Shown piece by piece: positions 46,435 to 57,236 of a stretch of 64,000 nt of DNA (position 1 is its first letter; each line of letters opens with the position of its first letter). The position numbers were made by a program, and so were the translations under genes. The stretch spans positions 310,001 through 374,000 of the forward strand of contig JASJFT010000016.1 in the NCBI GenBank assembly GCA_030770425.1, in the 5' to 3' direction. Under the pieces are notes generated by a model that saw only the letters and a list, made by a program, of their open reading frames with translations, searched no databases and was not told the origin of the DNA. This stretch comes from Darksidea phi (taxonomy: Eukaryota > Ascomycota > Dothideomycetes > Pleosporales > Lentitheciaceae).

Positions 46435-47985
46435 ATGACTTGGACGGGTTTTGTAAGGAAGGCCATGGGGCTGGCTGTGGTGTTGGCTACGTGTAAGTTT
46501 ACATTCATCCCACTTCTTCCACATTTTGGAGGAGCGTGTAAACGTTTACTGACGGTTTGGTGCGTAGGTTTCGCGGCGACAGTACAAGCGCAAGCGGCAT
46601 CCACCTTCTTCCTCGAGCAAACACAAACACAGTTCAGCATCAACCTAGCCAACGATTCAAGCGATGTCTACATATACTTTACGAGTCCGGCATATTCGTG
46701 GGTCGGGGTGGGTTTTGGCGAGGGCATGAAGAATAGTTTGATGTTGGTGTTGTATCCGAATAAGAATAGCGACAGTACGTATCACTATTCTGGCCATGTG
46801 AAATAGGCTGATGCTGACGTTTCTAGATGTCACAGTAAGCCCACGCATCGCAGACGGCAATTCGGAACCCAGCCCCGCGCCCGAGATCAAAATAGATGTG
46901 CTCGAAGGTACGGGCATCGTCGACGACATGTTCGTCCTCAAGGCTGTATGTCGCAGCTGTCGCGTCTGGCGCGGTAGTTTCCTCGACACAGACAATACCG
47001 CACATCCTATGATCTACGCCTTCGGACCCGGAAACCGTCTTCAGTCAGATGATCACAATGTCTCCCTCAAACGACATGTTCGCTACGGAAAGTTCGACAT
47101 GAATATGGTGGAAGCGACGGGCAAAGGCGAAGTACCTGCCCCATCTACGGCATTGAAGGGAGTGGTGCTAAAGGAAGGGCCCGTTAAAGATCACCATCGC
47201 AAGAGTTTGGCACATGCGGTTTTGGGGTGTTTGGCACTCTTTGTCTTATGGCCACTAAACGTGCTTTTTGCGGGGTTTTTCCGCAACATACGGATACATG
47301 TGGGCATGTCGGTGTTTATCCTCATGTTCATCGTCATCTCATTTGGTTTGGGCATATCGATTTCCGGCGAGTTCAATCGGGTAAGCTACATGCTTTCTTT
47401 CTTCCGAACATATCGCTAATGTACAAGCAGTCAAAATCCTTCAACTCCCCCCACCAGATCGCTGCCTTCATCGCCATCCTCCCAATGCTATTACTATCGA
47501 TCCTCCCGATGAAGCCCGTCGCCGCACTACACGCAAAAATACCACGCCTCCACACCCCCCTAACAACTCTAACATTCGTCCTCCTCGTCCTAACTGGCGG
47601 CCTCGGCTTGCGCCTCGGTTCCGTCGGTAACCGCATAACCCTCGCCTACGTCAGCATCGCCCTTTTTGTCTTCGTATTTCTCACCCTCATCCAGTTCTGC
47701 ATCAAACGCCGCGGCTCAGCGTATGCACGCGCTACTACCAGGCGACGACTAGGAGCAGAAGATGAGCAGGACTTTGGACTTGCGAAGTGGGGCGCGAAGA
47801 GGAAGATTGATAGCGGACTGGGGGACGATGGGAGAAGTGAGAGTCAGGCGAACTTGTGGCAGCATGACCATCAGAGGAGTGCGAGTGCGAGTTCGGGAAG
47901 TAGGAGTCCGTATGGGGGTGGCACGATGCCGGGCCCGCAGTATCTCCTTAATATGCATCCCGGAGTGCCGGTGCATAAGTGGTAG
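46435..47985 (+). CDS. DOMON plus cytochrome b561 membrane protein
   Basis: Secreted-type DOMON (CDH-cytochrome-like) domain fused to a cytochrome b561 electron-transfer module, a fungal architecture thought to move electrons across the plasma or vacuolar membrane, for example as a ferric reductase. Exons 46435-46492, 46568-46774, 46827-47380 and 47431-47985, 457 residues. A signal peptide (MTWTGFVRKAMGLAVVLATC, cut near VQAQA) precedes the DOMON strands FSINLANDSSDVYIYFTSPA and WVGVGFGEGMKNSLMLVLYP. Five to six TM helices follow from about residue 215, with His in LAHAVLGCLALFV, RIHVGMSVFILMF, SPHQIAAFIAILP and RLHTPLTTLTF as candidate haem ligands. The cytosolic tail is Ser/Gly/Arg-rich. 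Weak point: the fourth His sits in a less typical context, so haem binding needs direct proof. Confidence 0.88.
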
Positions 47986-49509
47986 AAAAAGCATTGGCGT
48001 TTAGAAGCCCCCGATTGTATGACTATTGAGAACATGGGAGTTTGGGACCGGTCTTCGGATTTGGATTTGGCGGGAAAGGCACTTTATTGCCAATTTTGTG
48101 CTGAGCGAGATACCACTTGAGCGACTTTTGGGCATTTTTGCGGCGTACTTGTTCTTGTAGCGATGTTACTTTGTACCTTTATCATAGCGCTGTTGATTTA
48201 GCCATGAGAACGACACTGCTACAACTCTATCCGCATGCACCTACGTTACTCTTGTGCCTACGCCAGGACAGAAAAAGTTCTAATCGCGTCTACTGTTCCG
48301 TAGACGTCTTTGAAATGTGAAACGGCTGAGCGGGGGATTCGAAACGGTCTTCGCATGGATTGTACATCTCGGTTGCCCTTAGGCCGCAATAAATCATGGA
48401 TTTATTATAGCACGCGTAGGAGACTGTCAGCTTCTTTCGTCACATAAATTGTTATTGCGAGCAATATGACCATGGGCGCCAAACTAAAGATAGAAGAAAG
48501 GTGGCAGTGTGTTGGCGCCCGGCTGTTGAGCCCCCCCGACCATCCGACCCCGCGAGCGGGAGGACCAAGCTGCCCCGCATCGTAGATATCATTGACGGCT
48601 CTTCCTCTCCTCTTTATACAACATTGGAACTGTACATTTATTTTCTTGTGGCTGAAATCATCATAATTCAACGGCTCGGTGGTGTAATGGACCATCGCCA
48701 AATTTTTACCATCTTCCCCATCTTTGCCAACGAGAGCGAAGGTTCTGCAGAGGGTCCCCTGCATAGCATTAGGAAGTAGAGGAGTAGAATCTACCCACTG
48801 ACTTGCGACCTTGATATGAATTGGTGGATAGATCAGGAATGGTCTGTGGAAGCTGGAAACATGCTTGTTACAGGTATTAATGCCGTGGAAAAGGGAGAGG
48901 GGCTACCATTAATTGAATTTAGTATGTCGAGACGCGCAGTTTGAGTGTCAAGTACGCAAGGCTATTCAATCAAGCATTCATGACATAGCATTCACGAACA
49001 GCGAGTTTCAACCAGACGACACATGAGCAGGTCGGTTCGTTCTCGTCCGCCAGCTATTAGGCATGGAGCGTACAGGGATCATAGTCGTTATATGTGACTC
49101 TTTGCTCTAATTCAGGGGCTCTGGAAGTGCACAACATGATCGTGGTTTCCCTCTCTACTTATACATGCAATCTCTATTATCGTTTTTCTGCATTTGCAAA
49201 ATCCCTTCACTCAAGGAAGATCAGCATGGATGCAGCTATCCATAAGGTGATTTTTACAATGCGGTATCACGAATCTTTCTAACATGACCAGGCAATTAAA
49301 TGCAATCGATGTGAGGTCTTGACAGCAGATGTCAAAACTCGAGCGAGCAACGATCACGAATGAGAGAGCTGCGATAGTTGAGTTTGTGAGAAAGCAGCTT
49401 ATAGTTGGAGGACAAGACATAGCTGAATAAGATCTAAACGAGTCGGAGAATTTAGTACGGGAGGCCGAGAAGGGAGGCTGCACATTGCTGTTCTATAGCG
49501 AAGCGGACG
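47986..49509. other. Gene-poor region
   Basis: 1.5 kb, moderately AT-rich, with no coding sequence recognised. Contains the tRNA-Val-like 5' fragment listed separately. Otherwise short open frames only. Confidence 0.5.
48673..48698 (+). other. tRNA-Val 5'-half look-alike
   Basis: ggctcggtggtgta matches the first 14 bases of the tRNA-Val at 49626-49523 exactly, and the next ~12 bases (atggaccatcgcc) still resemble its D-arm. The anticodon and T arms are absent. Opposite strand to the tRNA, about 0.9 kb away. Confidence 0.5.
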
Positions 49510-49521
49510 AAAAAAAAAAAA
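49510..49521 (-). terminator. RNA polymerase III terminator of tRNA-Val
   Basis: A run of 12 A on the plus strand (T12 on the tRNA strand), one base after the tRNA 3' end. Oligo-T is the usual Pol III stop. Confidence 0.85.
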
Positions 49522-49522
49522 T

Positions 49523-49626
49523 TGACTCAGCCGAGGTTTGAACTCGGGACCTTCAGTGTTCCAACTTTCGAGGATGAAGCCCCGATTTTGTTAGACTGAC
49601 GTGATAACCAACTACACCACCGAGCC
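49523..49626 (-). tRNA. tRNA-Val (anticodon AAC), with intron
   Basis: The minus strand folds as a tRNA. The acceptor stem GGCTCGG (49626-49620) pairs with CTGAGTC (49530-49524), with discriminator A at 49523. The D arm GTGTAGTTGGTTATCAC carries the A box. Anticodon stem TCAGT pairs with ACTGA, loop CTAACA with anticodon AAC, and the T arm CCGAGTTCAAACCTCGG is the B box. About 30 bases between anticodon position 37 and the 3' half (AAATCGGGG...TTGGAA) are an intron in the canonical place. No CCA is encoded, as expected in eukaryotes. Confidence 0.93.
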
Positions 49627-50364
<738 letters not shown>

Positions 50365-51587
50365 CTAATGCTGTTAGTACGTAAAGTGTGAAGTTGGCTA
50401 TTGGGGATGCGTTTCCACGTTACTTCCAGCGTTGGTAGCACGTTTCAAGACTGCATTCGAAAACAGAAGGAGGAGGATAATCGAAAGGAAAGGCACGGCA
50501 GATGGGGACGCGGCAATGGAGAAGGCACTGGGGGGCCGGGAGCATGAAGAAAACCAGCATGACTGAACGGAAGCAATACGAACAACTTACTGGAGATGAT
50601 GGAACTCGGAGGAAAAGAAGAAGAGATTCAACAGGCCCGAGGGGATTTTATCTAGCCTGTGACGCAAACTTGCGCTACAGGAAAGACCACACAGAATCGG
50701 GAAGGAACGCCCAGCAAGACTAGGCCCACTGATGCCCAGTCTTCAGTGGTATGCTCTTGCTATCGGCAGCACGTAGGAAGCGTTAGAGGGACTCTGAGTG
50801 ATGTCACTCAGATGTGCTGGGCTTAGTGCGGAATCTTGAGGAAGTCGCGATAGAGCCACACGTCTCACCAAACCATGTCGCAAGGAAGGTAGGTAACTAA
50901 GACAGAAGATTCTTTCCTTTTCATCGCGGTGCCTTCGTAAACTGTGCTTTCTGTCCAAACTGTCACTCAATAGTCTCATCTGGGGCCAGGGTAATGTTCA
51001 TAAAGATGGGCTGTCTGTTTGGTGTTTTGTGCGGGTGAGGAGGCATTTGCCGAGTTTATATAACTGCGATTTGTGTGAAGAAACTGAAGGCATACTCTCA
51101 AGTTAGTTTAGATGGGGGCTAGGCTACTAATACGGCTGTTCGAATGAAGTTTGGACCATAGGAGGGTAAACAGTAAGCCAGGTATAGCACAATGTAGACA
51201 CCTCACTTTTAATTTTCGAGGAATCAGCTCCTAATCGATCGCGGGTTGATACCCTACTCCAGTCACAACATAATATACGTTTTGAGCACTACGTATTAGA
51301 CTTTATATCACTGGTTCAGTTTGTGCCTTGTGCCATTTAGGAAAATATTGTATACGAAAGATCATAATATTAACTATATAGGGGATATTTGTATGATTAG
51401 AGTAGGTTCCTTTTATAGGCTATACAAGTACAAAACCGCATTGTTTTCAACAACCTTCTTGCGTTTCAAGGTATACGGGACGAAACACATTGTGTTACCT
51501 TTTTGGGTTATTCCGCGAGGTTGACGGCGCGATGGCTGCTACTTATTCGATTAATCAATAGTTATTAAATAAATCCTTGTTATTTTT
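50365..51587. other. Gene-poor, partly AT-rich region
   Basis: 50365-51000 has no recognised feature. From about 51040 to 51600 the sequence is distinctly AT-rich (many ata/tat runs) compared with its flanks, as in decayed transposon DNA, but no transposase motif or terminal repeat could be identified. Confidence 0.45.
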
Positions 51588-51860
51588 TTATAGTTCAGTA
51601 TCGACACCTACGCCAAACCGCAAGAAACAAGCATTGACAGCATAGAGAAGACGATGCGGATCAATTATTTCAGCAAGTTCAAATGCGGCAAAAGCGGCCT
51701 CGCCGCTTCTATTAAGGACTGAGGGCGGTGCAAGACCATAATCAACATGACGAGCGCACTATCCCACTACGCAGCCACAAGGGGCTCCATCGAAGACAAT
51801 ATTGCCGAGCTAGCCATTAACCGGTTGAAAGAGACGCTTTTCAAACCTACGCAGTGGAAG
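51588..51860 (+). pseudogene. Possible coding relic
   Basis: Following an acceptor-like ttttttatag, one frame reads IDTYAKPQETSIDSIEKT, then INYFSKFKCGKSGLAASIKD, a stop codon (51720-51722), and in the same frame MTSALSHYAATRGSIEDN and IAELAINRLKETLF. The amino-acid composition looks coding, and the last part weakly recalls the GED helices of dynamin-family GTPases, but I could not confirm this. Later bases show no consistent frame. Confidence 0.3.
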
Positions 51861-52483
51861 GGGTGCTGTCATATGTCGTGCATCCAGACATTGTGCAGAC
51901 TTTGCCGCAGACGGTTAGGCACGAAGACGGTGAGAAGAGCTAGGAAAGTGGATGATTTTGGGCTTTGTGGGGCATTCTTGGTATGGCTGGTCGAAGAGAA
52001 GAGAGAGTGGTTGAGTGGGAGGTGCCTGAGCGTGACTTGGGATGTTGGTGTTTTGGAGAGGGTGGGAGGAAACAACTGTTGGGGATAAGTTGGCGATGTT
52101 CATGGTAGTTTAGGACAGTGGGCCTGAATAGAATTGCACCTTTGACCATTTGGGAGCGGTCTTCATTGAAACTAATTTATCTAAGTGACGTTTGCTCCGC
52201 CATATACCGCTAAAGTTGCTGGAAATGCCGCTATTTGTTTCTATGAGCAAGACTTCTGTTGTTTACGATGCGGCGTTCGCCAATACGAAATGTGTACTCA
52301 ATGGAAGCTTAATCTCGGCTTCTCAACCCATTGAGGCTGAGGATTCCCACGCAAGGTGCATACCTTTGAGTAAGAATCATTGCGATGCCTGGATTCCTGT
52401 CCATGAAAACTTGTCCTGCTCCCCTCTCCATCACCAATTGCACCGAACTACGCATCAAGTCCCCAATATGGCCCTCCACACGC
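51861..52483. other. Intergenic
   Basis: 3' flank of the gene ending at 52484; no further feature recognised. Confidence 0.45.
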
Positions 52484-55285
52484 TTACGCATCGACCATCT
52501 CTCTATCCTGTCTCTCCGCCGTACCAGTCAGATCCAACTCCTCAATGGGCCCCATATAAATCCTCCCGTTAATGACCTGGGCATTTACTGAAGCGCAGTC
52601 TAACTCACTACCGCTTTCTTCGTCACCTCCAGTGCCAGCCTTGCTCCTCGCGAGATATCGATCGCCATTCAGCCGATCTCGGGTCCACTTTTCCTTGTTG
52701 TACACGCTTCCTTCGCGCTTCTTTCGGCCATTGCCATCGTCGCTGGCGCTCGAAGTGGTCGTTGGAGCGGGCGTCAAACTCATACCATGTAGGCCTCGAC
52801 TGAGTTGATCTGGTGTCGGTGCGGGCACAGGCAGATTGTTGATCCTCTCGTCCATCTCATCAGCGGTCCGGATGCGCTCTTCGGTTTCGAACTGCGTAGT
52901 GCCTTGCATATAGTCATCGATTTTGGTCTGGGCGGCGGTTCTTGCGGAGCGGGCGCTGAGTCTGCGGAGAGCGGGATAGGAGGGAGTAGGCGTTGAGCTA
53001 GAGAGGGGTGCGCGCCCCCGTGCTGTAGAAGGTGAATCTGGAGTTAGCCGCCTCTGATCCGATGCTTTCTTGCGCTTCGGAGCACGAGGTGTTGAGGGTG
53101 CTGATTTGCAACCTGCGCTGGATGGGGGTGGCGTGATAGGCCTTGCCCGTTTTCGCTGCGCGATGGCGTTGAAGCCAAATCTCTTTGCCTTGTTAGCCGG
53201 TTTCTTCGAGAAACTGGAACAATTCGTACACTCTGTTTTTCCCGCTGCGGGCTTCGCTAGAGCCTTCCTAGCTCCCTCAGGAGATGATGGCGGCGAAGGC
53301 TCGAACTCGGATTCCTCGTCGCTGCTCACACTGACCTGCTTCTTACGCTTGCGAGGCGTTGATGTCACAGTGGAAGCAGGAGTGACTACGGGGCTTTGTG
53401 TTTTCACCGAGGCTTCGCGTCTAGTGCCCAGGGTGTTGAATGCGTGCTCTAAGCTATTGGTGAGAGTGTGACCGGAGGGTTGAGGACAGAGAGTGCCTTT
53501 CTGTGTGCGATCGCTGCACCCAGGAAGCGGGATTGAGTCCGAAGCCGGATCGATAATAGGAGATCGAGCTGGGAGTGCAGGTACTTTGAAGCTCGTTGCG
53601 GCTTCCCCACTTTTCGCTATGTTGAGCGATACTGGCCTAGGTGAAGACTTGAGGGACAGTTGCCGACCAGTCACCGACCTACTTTCGATGTTTTTATCGG
53701 GTCTGCTCAGGCTGAACGGCTGATTCGATGATGATTGGCAGGCATCACCGGGATTCCGAGCTACCCTGGTGGCGAGTAGACCCTCCATCCGTGATGGGTC
53801 TCCATCGCTAATATCGTCGGTGGGGCTTGCGGTAACTGCTGCAGTATAGTGCGTGCTTCCTCCAAATCCTTCTGCTCGAAATTCGGATAGAGCTGGCTGG
53901 AGATTGCTGTTAGACGCAGACATATGGAACGAGCTCGTCGACTGCTGCTCATTTACGTGTGGCGCGTCTTGCATGTCAACGTCACCACTAGGCTGCTGAA
54001 ATAGCTTCCCGAGACCGGGGGCCCAGTTGTGGCTCCTATCATTGCGAAGGATGCTACCCACAAAGCCGCCGTCCTTTTTTTGTTGCTGTAGATTTAGCAA
54101 GGCGGAGTCGCGTGGCAATATAGACGGTTTTGCAAGAATGCTCGAGCGGTCGTTTCGTTGTTCCCTCAAGACACTAGGACTGATCTCGGGATAGGGATCT
54201 GAAGGGATGAGCTTCTTTCGGCGAGCTGAACCAGACCCATGCGACCTTTTCGAGGGAGCAGAAATAGGGGTGGTAGATGCTCCAGGCTGAGGCTTGTCGT
54301 GGTATGAGGGTCTCGGGATCGGTTTCGGGGAGAAGAGTGGTAGTCGGTGTGGCCCAGATGGCGAAGTTCCTGTGGCTCGAATTCCTGCTTTAGGTTGAGT
54401 AGAGTAAATTGGAATTTGATTGGCCTTTCCATTATCCTTACACTTGACCTGCGGCTTCTCCTGCGTGGGCTTTATATAGTAAGCTAACATGAAATTTTCC
54501 AAATGCTTAGATACCTTACGAACCTTGGTATTTCTTCCACTTCCACCGAAGAAGACCAGTGACGCACTGGGTATCGAAGGATCAGATGCCGGCTTGACCG
54601 TCGCCGCCGTCGTCATTGCCGACTGCGGATCGTCATCATCCGAGACTAGGTCGATGACCACAGGTTGCCGCGAAGTAAGAGATTTGGACCCACGCTTAGT
54701 TTTATGCATAAGCGTATTTTCAGATGTGAGACCGTCTTGTCGCTTTGCCATTGCATCGACCGAAGCCTGCTCATTCAGATTGGACTGAGGAGCTATTAGA
54801 CGTGAAGCTGGGCGGACAATAGACGAGCTGTTTCCATTCTTGGCGACATTGTGGCCGCTGTTCGTGTGCAAGTTCGGAGGGTTGACTAGTAATGGTTTCG
54901 GGAGGTTGTCTACCACTGGCTGTTTATACATCCGAACCAGTTGATTGACAGGATTCCTAAAGGCTTGTTGCGGTGTCCCCGTGGCGATTGGAGTATTGGG
55001 CGTATAATTCGCGGATTGGGGTCGTGAAAAAGTGACCGCTGGGATTGGTTCAGGTGCAACATCGGGATTATGATGAGCACCATGTGCTGGCCAAGGATGC
55101 ATGGTCCAAAAATGCTGCGTTTCGCGGGTATGCTTTTGGGACAATCGGGCCTCTGCAATGCTCACTCTTTCCGTAAACTCGGCCTCTTCTTGCTTCTGTT
55201 GTGCGACTAGTTTTTGATACTTCTCATCCACCTCCTTTGGTATGTGGTCGAGTGCCGGGGCTGCTCGCGTAAGCTGCTGGGCCAT
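52484..55285 (-). CDS. Nuclear-type scaffold with SUMO-interacting and PIP-like motifs
   Basis: Family not recognised. A single uninterrupted exon encodes 933 residues from MAQQLTRAAPAL; an ATG ten codons upstream (55315) is also in frame. Residues 15-60 form a short coiled coil (KEVDEKYQKLVAQQKQEEAE). The remainder is mostly disordered and Ser/Pro-rich. At 209-219 the sequence VVIDLVSDDDD is a classic SUMO-interacting motif (hydrophobic core followed by Asp). Basic clusters such as SARRKKLIP and RKRKKQ look like nuclear signals. A possible zinc pair occurs in KTECTNCSSF. At 786-793 QTKIDDYM resembles a PCNA-interacting peptide with an atypical last residue, and near the C-terminus PIEELDLTG may be a second SIM. 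Role in chromatin or repair is inference. Confidence 0.85.
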   Translation of the reverse strand: MAQQLTRAAPALDHIPKEVDEKYQKLVAQQKQEEAEFTERVSIAEARLSQKHTRETQHFWTMHPWPAHGAHHNPDVAPEPIPAVTFSRPQSANYTPNTPIATGTPQQAFRNPVNQLVRMYKQPVVDNLPKPLLVNPPNLHTNSGHNVAKNGNSSSIVRPASRLIAPQSNLNEQASVDAMAKRQDGLTSENTLMHKTKRGSKSLTSRQPVVIDLVSDDDDPQSAMTTAATVKPASDPSIPSASLVFFGGSGRNTKVRKVSKHLENFMLAYYIKPTQEKPQVKCKDNGKANQIPIYSTQPKAGIRATGTSPSGPHRLPLFSPKPIPRPSYHDKPQPGASTTPISAPSKRSHGSGSARRKKLIPSDPYPEISPSVLREQRNDRSSILAKPSILPRDSALLNLQQQKKDGGFVGSILRNDRSHNWAPGLGKLFQQPSGDVDMQDAPHVNEQQSTSSFHMSASNSNLQPALSEFRAEGFGGSTHYTAAVTASPTDDISDGDPSRMEGLLATRVARNPGDACQSSSNQPFSLSRPDKNIESRSVTGRQLSLKSSPRPVSLNIAKSGEAATSFKVPALPARSPIIDPASDSIPLPGCSDRTQKGTLCPQPSGHTLTNSLEHAFNTLGTRREASVKTQSPVVTPASTVTSTPRKRKKQVSVSSDEESEFEPSPPSSPEGARKALAKPAAGKTECTNCSSFSKKPANKAKRFGFNAIAQRKRARPITPPPSSAGCKSAPSTPRAPKRKKASDQRRLTPDSPSTARGRAPLSSSTPTPSYPALRRLSARSARTAAQTKIDDYMQGTTQFETEERIRTADEMDERINNLPVPAPTPDQLSRGLHGMSLTPAPTTTSSASDDGNGRKKREGSVYNKEKWTRDRLNGDRYLARSKAGTGGDEESGSELDCASVNAQVINGRIYMGPIEELDLTGTAERQDREMVDA

Positions 55286-55750
55286 CTTGGTGAGGTCGCA
55301 AGAGTGACGCGGCAATAGACAAGCGATACGAAAGTTAAGGGTGGGAGAGAGTTAAGTATTAGGCGAGGTAGAGAGAAGTAAAGGTGAAGGTGAGAGCGGT
55401 ATAGATTAGCGGTGAACACAGATCTCAAGTGAGAGAGCGAGTGTTAAAGTAAGTGAAGGCGGACTAGGAAAGATAGGTGCTGTGAATGATGATTTTAAAC
55501 GGCAAGAAAGAAGGTGTGTATGGAGGAGGCTTTAAAGACATGAGGATAATCTGTCTTGGAAGTTGGGGACATGTAAGAGACACCGATCTTGGCGCCTTCA
55601 GCGTCTTGCTCAGCATAAGGGTCCGTAGTAATCAGGTTATTGGTATCTAGGGCGATAGTTGGATACCGTTCATTCCGGAAGAGCGCCATGCCGTCTAATG
55701 CAGCCATATAATAACACATATTGTACACCCCATCCCACGTTTGCCATCAG
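55286..55750. other. Short intergenic region
   Basis: Upstream flank of the 55285 gene and 3' flank of the mL60 gene. A short minus-strand frame at 55495-55728 has no recognisable motif. Confidence 0.45.
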
Positions 55751-56312
55751 TCAGAAACCTGGCGGGTTCAGCCTCTGGCTCACTCTTGTCCACTTCGGTA
55801 CCTCTGCTCAATTGTTAGCGCTGTCTACTTGTTTCACCGCTCATGCACTACTCCCTATCCCCTTGAACCATTCACTCTCGCCCCTCTAGCCTATCCCTCA
55901 CGCCCCTAAATCACCAGAGAGCACTTACTATGTATCCCTTTTCGATACCTCTTCACCTTCCGATCAAAAACCGAGTATTTATCCTTTGGCAACATCTCCG
56001 CCTCCGTGGGCATCTCCGCCTTCCACCTTATCACCTTTTTCATAGTCTCTCCGCGTTTCGCTAGCGCATTGTCGAGAGTCTCGACAACAGAATCCACGGC
56101 TCGGAGGCGGTTGCGGTGTCGGTATTTCTGGTGGCGGGAGAGGCGCCATGGGATTTTCCTATGATGCTCCCGTTAGAATGAGTTTCACAGGACTGGGAGG
56201 GACATTGTATGGCACGTGGAGCGATTGAGGGCTAGGGGAGGGGCAGATTGGGCATTGCGCACCAGAGCAGACCGCCCGATAGCGGGTTTGTAAGGCGAAA
56301 GGGACCGAACAT
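55751..56312 (-). CDS. MRPL31: Mitochondrial large ribosomal subunit protein mL60 (Mrpl31)
   Basis: Fungal mitoribosome component of the 54S subunit. Exons 56312-56263, 56158-55929 and 55803-55751 (introns 104 and 125 bp) give 110 residues. Exon 1 encodes MFGPFRLTNPLSGGLLW. Exon 2 continues KIPWRLSRHQKYRHRNRLRA, VDSVVETLDNALAKRGETMK and DKYSVFDRKVKRYRKGIH. Exon 3 gives KVPKWTRVSQRLNPPGF. All are characteristic of the family, and the arrangement restores the full usual length. Both introns have CTAAC-type branch sites (for example gcgctaacaattgagcag). Divergent from TRS20 with 348 bp between start codons. Confidence 0.94.
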
Positions 56313-56660
56313 TGTAATGTGCGTGCTGTCGATGCGATGCAGAGGTATGGACTTCAGATGAGGTTCTGAAAAGTGAACTTAGACTTCTTGGCGTGTACCC
56401 TTGCTAGCTTCCACCTCCGCAGCACCTCCGCGATCTTCAACACCACACTTTTAGGCTGAGATTGCTACCCAGGTTGACAGAAAATCCAAGCTCGACGATA
56501 TTCGCCAAACAAATCCGTCTACTGTACCCGAACGAGACATTTACCATCTGTGCAAAACTCACCAGTATCCCACGTCGCCGACTTACACCCACCACATTGG
56601 GCTTCCTAGTTCAGCCAAAGCTCCTAGATCCTTTTAAACTCTCCACCCGACTCAGTCACA
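56313..56660. promoter_or_regulatory. Bidirectional promoter region, MRPL31/TRS20
   Basis: 348 bp between two divergent housekeeping start codons; both promoters must lie here. No clear TATA box; C/A-rich stretches at 56400-56460 and 56560-56590. Confidence 0.5.
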
Positions 56661-57236
56661 ATGTCCTACTACTTTACAATCTTCTCGCCCACGGACACCC
56701 CTCTCTTCACCCACGAATTTGGCACCTCCCGCAGCGGCGGCGACGGCCTCCCCCACTTCACAACCTCCGAGCGCCAACTCGCCCCCTTCATCCTGCATTC
56801 CGCCCTTGATATAGTCGAAGAAGTGCAATGGGGACCTTCTACCTCCTCCGGCGGCGCACCCATGTACCTGAAGCACATCGACAAGTACGCCAACAACTAC
56901 GTCTCGTGCTGGATCACCGGCGCAAACGTGCGATTCCTGTTGCTTACACGGCCGCGAGATGAGGCGCTAGGGTTGACGGCGGGCGGGGCGGGGGGAAGTA
57001 ATCGAGGGAGTCTTGCGGGGGGTAGGGCTGGGTTGAGTGGTGGTAGTAGTAGTGCGGGGTTGTATAATCCTACTAATGCGGCGACGGAGGAGGCGGTTAA
57101 GAATTTCTTTGTGGATGTGTGGGACGCATGGCTTAAGACTATTATGAATCCCTTCTTCAGGGCTGGGAATGGGGACGTTGTAAAGAGTCCTGTGTTTCGG
57201 CAAAGGGTAGTTACGGCTGCGAAGAAGTATCTCTGA
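56661..57236 (+). CDS. TRS20: TRAPP complex subunit Trs20 (sedlin, TRAPPC2)
   Basis: Longin-fold subunit of the TRAPP tethering complexes in ER-Golgi traffic and autophagy. Intronless, 191 residues. Seen: MSYYFTIFSPTDTPLFTHEF, SERQLAPFILHSALDIVEEV (helix 1), KHIDKYANNYVSCWITGANV with the conserved position of the human disease-linked Asp, and RFLLLTRPRDE. The C-terminal helices are EEAVKNFFVDVWDAWLKTIM and NPFFRAGNGDVVKSPVFRQR, ending KKYL. Between residues about 108 and 138 there is an extra Gly/Ser/Ala/Arg-rich loop (GLTAGGAGGSNRGSLAGG and GLSGGSSSAG) that makes the protein about 30 residues longer than animal sedlin. Its first part is well placed as a surface loop. Confidence 0.95.
   Translation: MSYYFTIFSPTDTPLFTHEFGTSRSGGDGLPHFTTSERQLAPFILHSALDIVEEVQWGPSTSSGGAPMYLKHIDKYANNYVSCWITGANVRFLLLTRPRDEALGLTAGGAGGSNRGSLAGGRAGLSGGSSSAGLYNPTNAATEEAVKNFFVDVWDAWLKTIMNPFFRAGNGDVVKSPVFRQRVVTAAKKYL

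Noticed and set aside
51230..51270. cgggttgataccct resembling a tRNA T arm
   Set aside because: Stem pairing is incomplete and no upstream D or anticodon arms fit.
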